Shown here piece by piece: positions 25,199 to 33,248 of a DNA stretch of 38,491 bases. This stretch comes from Candidatus Thiodiazotropha sp. (ex Epidulcina cf. delphinae) (lineage in GTDB: Bacteria > Pseudomonadota > Gammaproteobacteria > Chromatiales > Chromatiaceae): assembly GCA_025656505.1 (NCBI GenBank), contig JAHXHR010000017.1:2586-41076 (forward strand), read 5' to 3'. Each line of letters opens with the position of its first letter. Within the stretch, counting starts at the first letter, position 1. The notes beneath the pieces are model-generated. The model saw only the letters and a list, made by a program, of their open reading frames with translations, did no database searches and had not been told where the DNA came from. The position numbers and the translations under genes were made by a program.

Positions 25199-27145
25199 AT
25201 GGCAACTCCTAGTGAAGCGATGAAAAAACAGATTACCTGGCGTCGTTATGAAGAAGGTGACACTGAGTGGGAAGATTGGGGTGAAATGATCTTCCAGGAA
25301 GATACCTCTCACAAGTGCCCGACCTACATCAACCGTACACCGCCCTGTCAGGGCAGTTGCCCTTCCGGTCACGATATCCGCGGCTGGCTGGCCATCGTGC
25401 GTGAAGAGGAGAAGCCCGCTGAGGGGCTGGACTGGCGGCAGTATGCCTTCGAGCGTGCGGTTGCCGCAAATCCATTTCCCTCCATGATGGGGCGTGTCTG
25501 CCCCGCCCCCTGCCAGGATGGATGTAACCGAAACGAAGTCGAGGATTTTGTCGGTATCAATGCCGTCGAGCAGTACATTGGCGATATCGCCATTGAGAAA
25601 GGCTACAAATTCACGCCCGGTGCGGACACGGGAAGGAAGGTCGCTGTTATTGGTGGTGGACCGGCCGGTATGGCCGCTGCTTTCCAACTGCGTCGAATGG
25701 GGCATGGCGTTACCGTGTTCGAGAAAGATCCGGAGCTTGGCGGCATGATGCGTTATGGCATACCTAACTATCGCATCCCGCGTGACAAGTTACAGGCGGA
25801 AATCCAACGTATCCTCGATATGGGCGTGGAAAGCAAGACCGGGGTAAAGGTCGGTGTCGATTTTCCTGTTGCGGATCTTGAGAAAGCGTACGACGCTATT
25901 CTTTGGGCACTGGGTTGTCAGACCGGACGAGGTCTGCCGATCGATGGCTGGGAAGACACGACCAACTGCGTTTCCGGCGTGGCGTACCTGAAGGCATTCA
26001 ATGAAGGCCGCATGAAAATCACCGGCAATAAAGTCGTCTGTATCGGTGGTGGCGACACCTCCATCGACGTCATCTCCGTAGCACGTCGTATCGGCTGTAA
26101 TGATGCGGCCGGCAATCCTGAGGATGTGGTCCTTGATCTGAATATCCATCAGGATGATTCGCTTGCCGCTTCGGCCAAACCTGCCTCCGCAACGCTGACT
26201 TCATTGTTTACCAAGGACAAGATGTTTGCCGCGGAGCACGAGATTCACGATGCGCTACATGAAGGCTGTGAAATTCTCGATGGTGTCATGCCGCTGGAAG
26301 TGATCGTGGGTGCGGACGGCCGTGCGACCGGCCTGAAGGTATGTGACTGCACCATGGAAGGCATGACCCCGATTCCGACCGAGGGCACCGAGCGTATTCT
26401 CGAGGCGGACCTCATCGTCTCCGCCATCGGCCAGGGCGGTGACATGGAAGGCCTGGATGATCTGGCCAACGACCGCAGTCTGATTGATGCCGACAAGTTC
26501 TACCAAGTGCCGGGCAAGCCAGGCCACTTCGTGGCAGGCGACATCATTCGTCCGCATCTGTTGACCACGGCTATCGGTCAGGCCTCCGTTGCCTGTGAGA
26601 GCATCAATGCCTACCTCAGTGAAAAAAAGATTGCCAAGCGTCCGAAAGTGGATGTGCATCACTTTGACCTGTCGGCCAAGCTGAGGGAAGCCCACCTGGA
26701 GCCGGAGCGGTTTGACAAGAGCCAGGGCGATCTGCGTGGCACCGCGTCAGCGAAGTTTGCCGTTCACAACTACGAAGATCGTTCTCACCAGGAGGTGATT
26801 CCTGCTGATGACCTGTTCCTCGGACACTTTTCGTTTACGCCGCGCCTGCTGCGCTCGGAGGATGTGCCTTCAGCCGATGAAGTGCTGCATCACTTCAAGG
26901 AGCGTATGACCGGACTGAATGATGCACAGGTTCAGGAGGAGGCCAAGCGCTGCATGAGTTGCGGTATGTGCTTCGAGTGTGACAACTGCATCATCTTTTG
27001 TCCGCAGGATGCCGTGTTCCGTGTCAAACGCAATGAATCGACCACCGGCCGTTATGTGGATACCGACTACGACAAGTGCATCGGTTGTCACGTTTGCACC
27101 GATGTCTGCCCGACGGGTTATATCCAGATGGGGTTAGGTGAATAG
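25199..27145 (+). CDS. dsrL: NAD(P)H:acceptor oxidoreductase DsrL
   Basis: Iron-sulfur flavoprotein essential in oxidative sulfur metabolism, using electrons from sulfur oxidation by rDsrAB to reduce NAD. 648 residues with an N-terminal cysteine set (HKCPTYINRTPPCQGSCP and CPAPCQDGCNR), FAD-binding VAVIGGGPAGMAAAFQLRR, a second nucleotide-binding site VVCIGGGDTSIDVISVARR, and a C-terminal diferredoxin domain CMSCGMCFECDNCIIFCPQD ... CIGCHVCTDVCP. Length and domain order are typical of DsrL. An AAGGAG ribosome site precedes the ATG. Confidence 0.96.
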   Translation: MATPSEAMKKQITWRRYEEGDTEWEDWGEMIFQEDTSHKCPTYINRTPPCQGSCPSGHDIRGWLAIVREEEKPAEGLDWRQYAFERAVAANPFPSMMGRVCPAPCQDGCNRNEVEDFVGINAVEQYIGDIAIEKGYKFTPGADTGRKVAVIGGGPAGMAAAFQLRRMGHGVTVFEKDPELGGMMRYGIPNYRIPRDKLQAEIQRILDMGVESKTGVKVGVDFPVADLEKAYDAILWALGCQTGRGLPIDGWEDTTNCVSGVAYLKAFNEGRMKITGNKVVCIGGGDTSIDVISVARRIGCNDAAGNPEDVVLDLNIHQDDSLAASAKPASATLTSLFTKDKMFAAEHEIHDALHEGCEILDGVMPLEVIVGADGRATGLKVCDCTMEGMTPIPTEGTERILEADLIVSAIGQGGDMEGLDDLANDRSLIDADKFYQVPGKPGHFVAGDIIRPHLLTTAIGQASVACESINAYLSEKKIAKRPKVDVHHFDLSAKLREAHLEPERFDKSQGDLRGTASAKFAVHNYEDRSHQEVIPADDLFLGHFSFTPRLLRSEDVPSADEVLHHFKERMTGLNDAQVQEEAKRCMSCGMCFECDNCIIFCPQDAVFRVKRNESTTGRYVDTDYDKCIGCHVCTDVCPTGYIQMGLGE

Positions 27146-27153
27146 GAGCTGTG

Positions 27154-27630
27154 ATGCGTAGTTCTCTCATCAGCAACAGGCGCCTCATCATCCTCTTGGC
27201 GGGACTTGTAACGCCTGCCATGCAGGTCTTGGGTGAGAGCGCCTATGTGACCGAAAATTCAAAGGCCGCCTCGCTGGAAAGTTGTGTGGCGCCGACCGAT
27301 GACATGCGCCGTAACCATATGGATTTTCTTCGCCACGGCAGGGACGACACGGTCCGGGACGGCGTGCGCGGACTGGAGTACAGTCTGGCGGGGTGCATCG
27401 ATTGCCATGCCTCGACGGATGCCGCGGGCAAGGCCGTTTCGGTTGTCGGCAAAGGGGAATTCTGCCAGGCCTGTCATGGCTATGTGGCGGTGAGCCCCGC
27501 CTGTTTTCAGTGTCATCGGACGACGCCTGACAGCACCGCTGAACGTGGATCGCTCGGTTATCGTTTCGATGCGGATTCCAGGCATCCGATCGGCCGGCCG
27601 GTAGACAGAGAGACTGATCATGAGCAATAA
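27154..27630 (+). CDS. dsrJ: Triheme cytochrome c DsrJ
   Basis: Periplasmic c-type cytochrome of DsrMKJOP. 158 residues: signal/anchor sequence at 6-27, three CxxCH heme sites at 81-85 (CIDCH), 104-108 (CQACH) and 117-121 (CFQCH), and C44 in ESCVAP, which fits the unusual histidine/cysteine-ligated heme described for DsrJ. ATG at 27154 follows AGGAG; a GTG at 27151 is a poor alternative. The end overlaps dsrO by 11 bases. Confidence 0.95.
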   Translation: MRSSLISNRRLIILLAGLVTPAMQVLGESAYVTENSKAASLESCVAPTDDMRRNHMDFLRHGRDDTVRDGVRGLEYSLAGCIDCHASTDAAGKAVSVVGKGEFCQACHGYVAVSPACFQCHRTTPDSTAERGSLGYRFDADSRHPIGRPVDRETDHEQ

Positions 27631-28372
27631 ATGTGGCCCGCCGAGTACGGATCGTCGCCGGTTTATCGGCGGAACCTTGGCGGCGGCAGGGGCGATGACC
27701 CTGGCGCCGGGCGTGATCCTGCATGCGGTTGCGGCCAATGACAAGGCGACTGCCGGCGCGTCCGGCGAGCATCGCTGGGGTATGGTGATCGATACCGATA
27801 GATGCGCGGATGGCTGTAGCGCCTGTGTCGACGCATGCAATAAGGAGCACGGTTTAGAGGGACAGGGCAGGCCTGCCACCGATGCGGTTTGGATTCGCCC
27901 CGTCAAGCTGAAGGATAGGCAGACGGGGCATGTCAATCGTCTGGTGATGATGTGCCAGCATTGCGAACATCCGCCCTGTGTGGATGTCTGCCCGACCAAT
28001 GCCTCGTTCAAACGGGTCGACGGGGTGGTACTTGTCGACCGTCATCGCTGCATCGGATGCCGTTACTGCATGATGGCATGTCCTTACAAGGCCCGTTCCT
28101 TCGTACACGAGGCATTGTCGAATCAGTCCGTCAATGCGCCCAGAGGCAAGGGATGCGTGGAGTCCTGCACCCTTTGTGTCCACCGAATCGATGCCGGGGT
28201 GATGCGTACGGCCTGTCAGGATGCCTGTGAGAAAGAGGGTCACGCGGCGATCGTGTTTGGTGATTTGAAAGACCCGAAGAGTGAAATCAGGCGGGTTCTC
28301 AAGACACACGATTCGGTACAGATCCGCGCCGATCTTGAGTTGAATACCGGCGTCCGTTACCTCAACCTATGA
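27620..28372 (+). CDS. dsrO: Periplasmic Fe-S subunit DsrO
   Basis: Ferredoxin-like subunit of DsrMKJOP. 250 residues, beginning with a twin-arginine signal (TDRRRFIGGTLAAAGAM), then four Fe-S motifs: CADGCSACVDACN, CQHCEHPPCVDVCP, CIGCRYCMMACPY, and a fourth from CVESCTLC with CQDACE. The Tat signal places it in the periplasm beside DsrJ and DsrP. It starts inside the end of dsrJ, indicating coupled translation. Confidence 0.95.
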   Translation: MSNKCGPPSTDRRRFIGGTLAAAGAMTLAPGVILHAVAANDKATAGASGEHRWGMVIDTDRCADGCSACVDACNKEHGLEGQGRPATDAVWIRPVKLKDRQTGHVNRLVMMCQHCEHPPCVDVCPTNASFKRVDGVVLVDRHRCIGCRYCMMACPYKARSFVHEALSNQSVNAPRGKGCVESCTLCVHRIDAGVMRTACQDACEKEGHAAIVFGDLKDPKSEIRRVLKTHDSVQIRADLELNTGVRYLNL

Positions 28373-28394
28373 CCTGTGGGGAGCTTGGATTCAG

Positions 28395-29582
28395 ATGAGT
28401 AAGATGTATTATCGTGAGCTCCGCTGTGGCGTGCCCGTGCGGTTCTGGATGGGTTTGACCCTGCTTGGCTCAATTATCGCCATCGGCCTGGGCGCCGCCT
28501 ACTACATGGAGCATAACGGCCATTGGGTGACAGGCATGTCCAACCAGGTCGTCTGGGGGCTGCCCCATGTGTTCGCCATCTTTTTGATCGTTGCCGCATC
28601 CGGGGCGCTGAACGTGGCTTCGATCGGTTCCGTGTTCGGCGGACCGATGTATAAACCGCTCGGCCGTTATTCCGGCCTGTTGGCGATCGGTCTGCTGGCG
28701 GGTGGTTTGATGGTATTGCTGCTCGATCTCGGAAGACCTGATCGCCTGATCGTGGCCATGACGCAATATAATTTCAAGTCGATCTTCGCTTGGAACGTGA
28801 TCCTCTATACCGGCTTCTTTGCCATCGTCGGTGTCTATCTGTGGACCATGATGGATCGCAGTGTCGGCAAATACAATCGCCCTGTGGGTTTCGCCGCCTT
28901 CTTCTGGCGCATCGCGCTGACCACCGGCACCGGCTCCATTTTCGGTTTCCTGGTGGCCCGTGAGGCCTACGATGCAGCCATTATGGCGCCGATGTTTGTC
29001 ATCATGTCGTTCAGCTATGGTCTTGCATTCTTCATCATGACGCTGATCACTGCCTACATCTGGGGCGATCGTGAGATCGGAGACCTGCGCCTGGCCAGGC
29101 TGAAAAACCTGTTGGGTGTATTTGTGGGCGCCGTGCTCTATTTTGTCCTGGCGTACAACCTCACCAATCTCTACATCACCCAACATCATGGCATTGAGCG
29201 TTTCATCCTGTTGGACGGTGGCGTTTATACGCAGATGTTCTGGATCGGCCAAATCCTCGTCGGCAGCATTCTGCCGCTGTTTCTACTCTACTCACCTGCC
29301 TTTGAGAAGTCTCGTTGGGCCATTGTGGCAGCCTCTGTCGCGGTGCTGATCGGCGGTTTTTTTCAGATCTATGTGATCGTGATAGGGGGACAGGCCTACC
29401 CGATGAATCTGTTTCCCGGCAAAGAGGTGATAGAGAGCGGCTTCTTTGACGGTCAGGTCGCCGACTATGCGCCGACATTCCCGGAGGCCGCCTTGGGTAT
29501 CGCCGGTATAGCGCTTTCCCTGGCGATGGTTGCAGTGGGCGCGCGAGTGTTCAAGGTATTCCCTGAGACGCTTGAGGACTGA
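28395..29582 (+). CDS. dsrP: Integral membrane subunit DsrP (NrfD-like)
   Basis: Quinone-interacting membrane protein of the NrfD/PsrC family within DsrMKJOP. 395 residues with about ten membrane helices; the first (FWMGLTLLGSIIAIGLGAAYY) follows a short basic N-terminus. The segments LLLDLGRPDRLIVAMTQYNFKSIFAWNV and the last helix near LGIAGIALSLAMVAVGARVFKVFP are typical of the family. It begins 22 bases after dsrO. Confidence 0.94.
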   Translation: MSKMYYRELRCGVPVRFWMGLTLLGSIIAIGLGAAYYMEHNGHWVTGMSNQVVWGLPHVFAIFLIVAASGALNVASIGSVFGGPMYKPLGRYSGLLAIGLLAGGLMVLLLDLGRPDRLIVAMTQYNFKSIFAWNVILYTGFFAIVGVYLWTMMDRSVGKYNRPVGFAAFFWRIALTTGTGSIFGFLVAREAYDAAIMAPMFVIMSFSYGLAFFIMTLITAYIWGDREIGDLRLARLKNLLGVFVGAVLYFVLAYNLTNLYITQHHGIERFILLDGGVYTQMFWIGQILVGSILPLFLLYSPAFEKSRWAIVAASVAVLIGGFFQIYVIVIGGQAYPMNLFPGKEVIESGFFDGQVADYAPTFPEAALGIAGIALSLAMVAVGARVFKVFPETLED

Positions 29583-29652
29583 CAAACCCTGGCGACCGGC
29601 ACGGACCGGTCCATTCCCGAGGCGCTGAATGTCGTTTATTCTGCGTTCGGGT

Positions 29653-29670
29653 CAACTGAGGATTTTAGGT
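29653..29670. repeat. Degenerate terminus of repeat family C between dsrP and dsrN
   Basis: CAACTGAGGATTTTAGGT matches the family C right end (CAACTGCGGTTTTTAGGT) at 16 of 18 bases, and both are followed by TGAA. No partner end is close by, so this is a scar or chance likeness. Confidence 0.4.
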
Positions 29671-29694
29671 TGAAGACGATATGGATGGGTTCCT

Positions 29695-31080
29695 GTGTCA
29701 GCTATCTATATTTCCGCTGCTCATAAATCTTCCGGTAAGACCACCCTCTCCATCGGTCTCGTCAGGGCCTTGGTGGAACGGGGCATCCTGCTGCAGCCGT
29801 TTAAGAAGGGTCCCGATTACATTGATCCGCTCTGGCTCTCAGCCGCCGCCGGTCGGGTCTGCTATAACCTCGATTTTTACACCCAGAGTCGAGAAGAGAT
29901 TCTCCACAGCTACGCCTCATATCTTGCGGGTAAAGAGATGGCCCTGATAGAGGGCAATAAGGGCCTGTTCGATGGTGTGGATATTGAAGGATCGAACAGC
30001 AATGCGGCGATGGCGGCATTTTTGAAGGCGCCGGTTGTGCTGGTGATCAATTGCCGGGGTATGACCCGGGGCATCGCTCCCCTGTTATTGGGCTATCAGG
30101 CGTTCGACCGGCAGATTGAGATAGCCGGGGTGATCCTCAACCAAGTGGGCGGCGGCAGGCATCAATCGAAGCTTATCCGGGTTGTCGAACACTATACCGA
30201 TATCCCGGTATTGGGGGCGGTGCAGGCTGACGATAGACTGCAGATCGTTGAGCGTCACCTGGGACTGATACCCAGCAATGAAAACAGCTCATCAGAAGCC
30301 GTCATCGCCCGTTTGGCGGAGACCGTACGTCAGAATATCGACCTGGAGAGGGTCATTGAAATCGCTGCCGGATCAACCCTGCCCGAGAGCATATCCCGCC
30401 AAGGTTCGCACGATTCATCGCCTTCATATCGACTGAAAATCGGCATTGCCCGGGATCGGGCCTTTGGTTTCTACTACCCGGACGACCTTGACAGGTTTCG
30501 CTCCCTCGGTGTGGAATTGGTCAGCATAGACACCTTGAAAGATACGCGGCTTCCTGAAATGGATGGACTATTTTTAGGAGGCGGGTTTCCCGAAACGGCG
30601 ATGGAGGCATTGCAGGCCAACGCCTCCATGCGCCAGGCCGTTGCCGACTACATCGAACGGGGCGGTCCCGTGTACGCTGAATGCGGCGGACTGATGTACT
30701 TGACCAGGACACTTACCTGGCAAGGGAAAAAATGTAGAATGGTCGGCGTCATTCCGGCGGACACTCTGATGCATGACAAACCCCAGGGAAGAGGCTATGT
30801 CCGCTTGCGCGATACAGGCAGGGGGCCTTGGCCCGATTTGCAGGAAGAGGCGTCATCGGAGGCGATCCATGCCCATGAGTTTCACTACTCTTCCCTGGTC
30901 GGCCTGGAAGGCGATCAGCGACGGTTCGCTTACCAAGTGATGCGTGGAACGGGCATAGACGGACGATATGACGGCTACGTCTATAAGAACCTACTGGCGA
31001 GTTATGCTCACATGCGCAGTGTGGGCGGGAATAACTGGGTGGAGCGTTTCGTGGCGCAGGTCAATGCCTGTAAATATTAA
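29695..31080 (+). CDS. dsrN: DsrN, siroheme amidase (CbiA/CobB-like amidotransferase)
   Basis: Converts siroheme to siroheme amide, the cofactor form reported for DsrAB in sulfur oxidizers; homologous to cobyrinic acid a,c-diamide synthase. 461 residues from a GTG start (VSAIYISAAHKSSGKTTLS, P-loop AAHKSSGKT at about 8-16). The N-terminal domain is ATP-binding (EGNKGLFDGVDIEGS) and the C-terminal glutaminase domain has the catalytic cysteine in GPVYAECGGLMYL and a terminal HAHEFHYSS. No ATG is well placed near this start. The TAA stop lies in the end of repeat family E. Confidence 0.93.
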   Translation: MSAIYISAAHKSSGKTTLSIGLVRALVERGILLQPFKKGPDYIDPLWLSAAAGRVCYNLDFYTQSREEILHSYASYLAGKEMALIEGNKGLFDGVDIEGSNSNAAMAAFLKAPVVLVINCRGMTRGIAPLLLGYQAFDRQIEIAGVILNQVGGGRHQSKLIRVVEHYTDIPVLGAVQADDRLQIVERHLGLIPSNENSSSEAVIARLAETVRQNIDLERVIEIAAGSTLPESISRQGSHDSSPSYRLKIGIARDRAFGFYYPDDLDRFRSLGVELVSIDTLKDTRLPEMDGLFLGGGFPETAMEALQANASMRQAVADYIERGGPVYAECGGLMYLTRTLTWQGKKCRMVGVIPADTLMHDKPQGRGYVRLRDTGRGPWPDLQEEASSEAIHAHEFHYSSLVGLEGDQRRFAYQVMRGTGIDGRYDGYVYKNLLASYAHMRSVGGNNWVERFVAQVNACKY

Positions 31081-31299
31081 CCCGGATGTTTCACCCGGGA
31101 ACGTGATGATCGTGCCGATCTCATCGCTCAGGGGCGGATTTGTGATTGAGTCAATAGCTAAGCCGTCCCTGAGCGACGAGATCGGTGCGAAGGCGCGTTC
31201 AGCGCTGCCGGGTAACACTTCGCTAATATTCCATAAATTACACGTCAAATCAAAAGGTTAATTCATATTATCAGCGACCGGGTGAAAGATCCGGGTTAA
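31077..31299. mobile_element. Repeat family E: 223-bp inverted-repeat element between dsrN and dsrR
   Basis: Ends TTAACCCGGATGTTTCACCC (31077-) and the inverse at 31278-31299 match at 21 of 22 bases. Internally 31114-31133 pairs with 31168-31187 at 18 of 20 positions, giving a strong hairpin. Noncoding. It includes the dsrN stop codon and ends 11 bases before the dsrR start, so the ribosome site of dsrR (AAGAAGG) is just outside it. Confidence 0.75.
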
Positions 31300-31310
31300 G
31301 AAGGTGACAG

Positions 31311-31631
31311 ATGTTTAAGATTACACCTCGAGCAGCGCAACAGATACAACAGGCGGCCAAGATGGGCGGGACGGAAGGCATGGCCCTGCGTTTCGCCGCG
31401 CAACGGAAAGAGGACGGCAGCTTCGACTACCTGATGGGCTTCGATGACACCAGGGATGACGATATCCAATTCGATTCCGAGGGGGTCAATGTGATTATGG
31501 AGCCGGAGTACTTTTCACTGCTCGACGAGACCACCATGGACTTTACCGAACTGGACGACGGTGAAAGCCGGTTTATCTTTATCAATCCCAAAGACAGCAA
31601 TTACTCGCCGTCCAAAGAGCCGGTTCAGTAG
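31311..31631 (+). CDS. dsrR: DsrR, A-type carrier-like protein without cluster cysteines
   Basis: 106 residues with the fold signature of IscA/SufA proteins: MFKITPRAAQQIQQAAK, MALRFAAQRKEDGSFDYLMGFDD and a C-terminal DGESRFIFINPKDS. The three cysteines needed for Fe-S transfer in IscA are absent, as reported for DsrR of A. vinosum, where it affects dsr expression after transcription. Last plus-strand gene of the cluster; no DsrS follows. Confidence 0.92.
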   Translation: MFKITPRAAQQIQQAAKMGGTEGMALRFAAQRKEDGSFDYLMGFDDTRDDDIQFDSEGVNVIMEPEYFSLLDETTMDFTELDDGESRFIFINPKDSNYSPSKEPVQ

Positions 31632-31794
31632 TCCGCAAGGGTGATTATCCTAAAAACCGCAGTTGCCGGCGAACCGTCCCCAGGCGATACGCCTTGACGA
31701 ATCCTCGATGACCCTGTTTAGTCTCTCCGAGAAAGGTAGGGAGCCGCCCAGGGTTTTGCCGGGCTGAATCCCGCTTATCTTTGCGTTATTTTTT
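31632..31794. other. Convergent gap after dsrR with a family C terminus
   Basis: Contains a solo family C end (ATCCTAAAAACCGCAGTTG at 31647-31665) and a small hairpin AGGCG-ATA-CGCCT (31682-31694). Neither is an intrinsic terminator with a clear T tract; transcription end of dsr is unresolved. No gene is seen. Confidence 0.4.
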
Positions 31795-32247
31795 TCAGCG
31801 TTTGCCTTGCTGTCTGCCCTTATATGCCGATACCTGTTGAATCAGGGTCTGATAGGGGAAGCTCTCCGGTCCGCCATAGGCCCCTTTTGCCTGATTGATC
31901 AGCGCGTAGATATCTTCGATACGGTTCGGTGTCGGTTTATCGGGGTGGAGGGCGGAAAAAAGTCCGCGCAGTCCCCCCACTTGCAGACGCATCGCCTTAC
32001 CATGGGAAAGGATTTCATTGTCGTTATTGGATTTCAGCGCGAAACGGGCCTGGTGGCGCAGGGTCTCAAGGAGTTCGAGGCACTGTTCCTGGGCCTCATC
32101 GGAAATACAGTGAACCCCCTCCCGCTCCGCGATACAGCATTTTTTTGCATGAGAACAGTCACAGTGACGAGACAGCAGGCTCTTTTCATAGGCGCAGATG
32201 CGCTCGTTCATCTCTCGATAGGTTCGGCGGAAGGTATCCTGATCCAT
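31795..32247 (-). CDS. Cysteine-rich protein of unknown function
   Basis: 150 residues, soluble. The N-terminal half has a cysteine cluster (C18, C29, C31, C37, C38, C47: HCDCSHAKKCC then HCIS) that could bind a metal or Fe-S cluster. The rest is helical with a QVGGLRGLFSALHPDKP segment and a basic C-terminus (YKGRQQGKR). I do not recognise a family. It ends convergently to dsrR and is six bases after hslR, so it is the last gene of a grxC-hslR-unknown unit. It occupies the place where dsrS would be expected in A. vinosum, but strand and length do not fit DsrS. Confidence 0.8.
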   Translation of the reverse strand: MDQDTFRRTYREMNERICAYEKSLLSRHCDCSHAKKCCIAEREGVHCISDEAQEQCLELLETLRHQARFALKSNNDNEILSHGKAMRLQVGGLRGLFSALHPDKPTPNRIEDIYALINQAKGAYGGPESFPYQTLIQQVSAYKGRQQGKR

Positions 32248-32253
32248 AGCGCT

Positions 32254-32664
32254 CTATTCGGTTTTTGCGGTGAAGCGGTGGATCATGCGTCTCTCTTTCT
32301 TGTTCGGTCTGCCTTGAACCCGACGGGGCGATAGCGAGCGTTCCAGTCGCAATGCCTCGGCCAATTTCTCGCGCCGTTCTATACTCTCCGGCATCTCTTC
32401 ATAGAAAGCACGCGCTTCGACAGCCGGTCTTCTCTTTGTCGCCAATATCCGTACCACGATATCCCACTCCAGGGCCCCTTTGTGGATGCGTAGATGAGAT
32501 CCCACCTTGATCTCCTTGCCCGGTTTTGTCTGCTGACCGTTGAGGTGAACCTTGCCGCCGCTGATGGCCTCCGTGGCAATCCGGCGCGTCTTGAAGAAAC
32601 GAGCCGCCCATAGCCACTTATCCAAGCGGACCTTTTGCGACGCTGTTTCCAGCGCGGGGTTCAT
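32254..32664 (-). CDS. hslR: Hsp15, ribosome-associated heat-shock protein
   Basis: S4-domain RNA-binding protein that binds free 50S subunits carrying nascent chains. 136 residues with the S4 signature KVRLDKWLWAARFFKTRRIA at about 12-30 and GGKVHLNGQQTKPGKEIKVG at about 38-57, followed by a basic C-terminus (SPRRVQGRPNKKERRM). Length matches Hsp15 (about 133). The start overlaps the end of the glutaredoxin gene by four bases, so it is cotranslated with it. Confidence 0.93.
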   Translation of the reverse strand: MNPALETASQKVRLDKWLWAARFFKTRRIATEAISGGKVHLNGQQTKPGKEIKVGSHLRIHKGALEWDIVVRILATKRRPAVEARAFYEEMPESIERREKLAEALRLERSLSPRRVQGRPNKKERRMIHRFTAKTE

Positions 32665-32924
32665 TCGTCCGCTATACCCAGCAGAGAGTCGAGTTGCCCC
32701 GACATTGCCAGTGAAGCCAAGTCATCGTATCCACCCACATGATAATCGTCGATGAATATTTGCGGTACGGTATGGCGATTGCTGCGGCGCATCATCTCCT
32801 GGGCGATTCGGTGGTCGTGATCAATGCGGACCTCATCGAATGTGATCCCCTTTGTCTCCAGCAGGTGCTTGGCCCGAACGCAGTAGGGGCAGATGGTGGT
32901 GGAATACATGACGACATGTGGCAT
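32661..32924 (-). CDS. grxC: Glutaredoxin 3
   Basis: Glutathione-dependent disulfide reductase. 87 residues with the dithiol active site CPYC (C12, C15) in STTICPYCVRAKHLL, the TVP cis-proline region (HTVPQIFIDDYHVGGYDDL) and the GG glutathione-binding motif. Length is standard. First gene of the small minus-strand unit with hslR. Confidence 0.95.
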   Translation of the reverse strand: MPHVVMYSTTICPYCVRAKHLLETKGITFDEVRIDHDHRIAQEMMRRSNRHTVPQIFIDDYHVGGYDDLASLAMSGQLDSLLGIADE

Positions 32925-33248
32925 GAAACAGCGTTCCCCGATAGTTTGTCAGGATTCAAGTTATATCTAACTACATGTAAAGACAAGAAAAACAGAATCA
33001 GATGTTTAGTATATATCCTAGCAGTAGAGCCGTGGGAGTTCCACGTCGACGGCACATCATTCAATGTAGGGAAGACCATGCCGATTTTATGAGCTTTCAT
33101 CATACTACCCATTCTTTGGGAAGGATGATTGCATCGCCTGCGCCCGCACCATTAGACTGTTGCGAGGTCGATTCAGCACAACCGTGGAAATGTTTACCCT
33201 GGCCTTTCCACGGTGTTCTGACGGCACCCGTCCAGTATAGGAAAACCG
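32925..33248. promoter_or_regulatory. Divergent intergenic region between grxC and pepN
   Basis: 324 bases without a supported gene. A TA-rich stretch lies near 33000-33020 (TTTAGTATATATCC). It must hold promoters for both directions, but no confident boxes or repeats were found. Confidence 0.35.

Noticed and set aside
31682..31694. Intrinsic terminator after dsrR
   Set aside because: The AGGCG-ATA-CGCCT stem is only five bases and no T tract follows.
31795..32247. Calling this gene dsrS
   Set aside because: It is on the opposite strand, much shorter than DsrS, and its cysteine cluster does not recall that protein.
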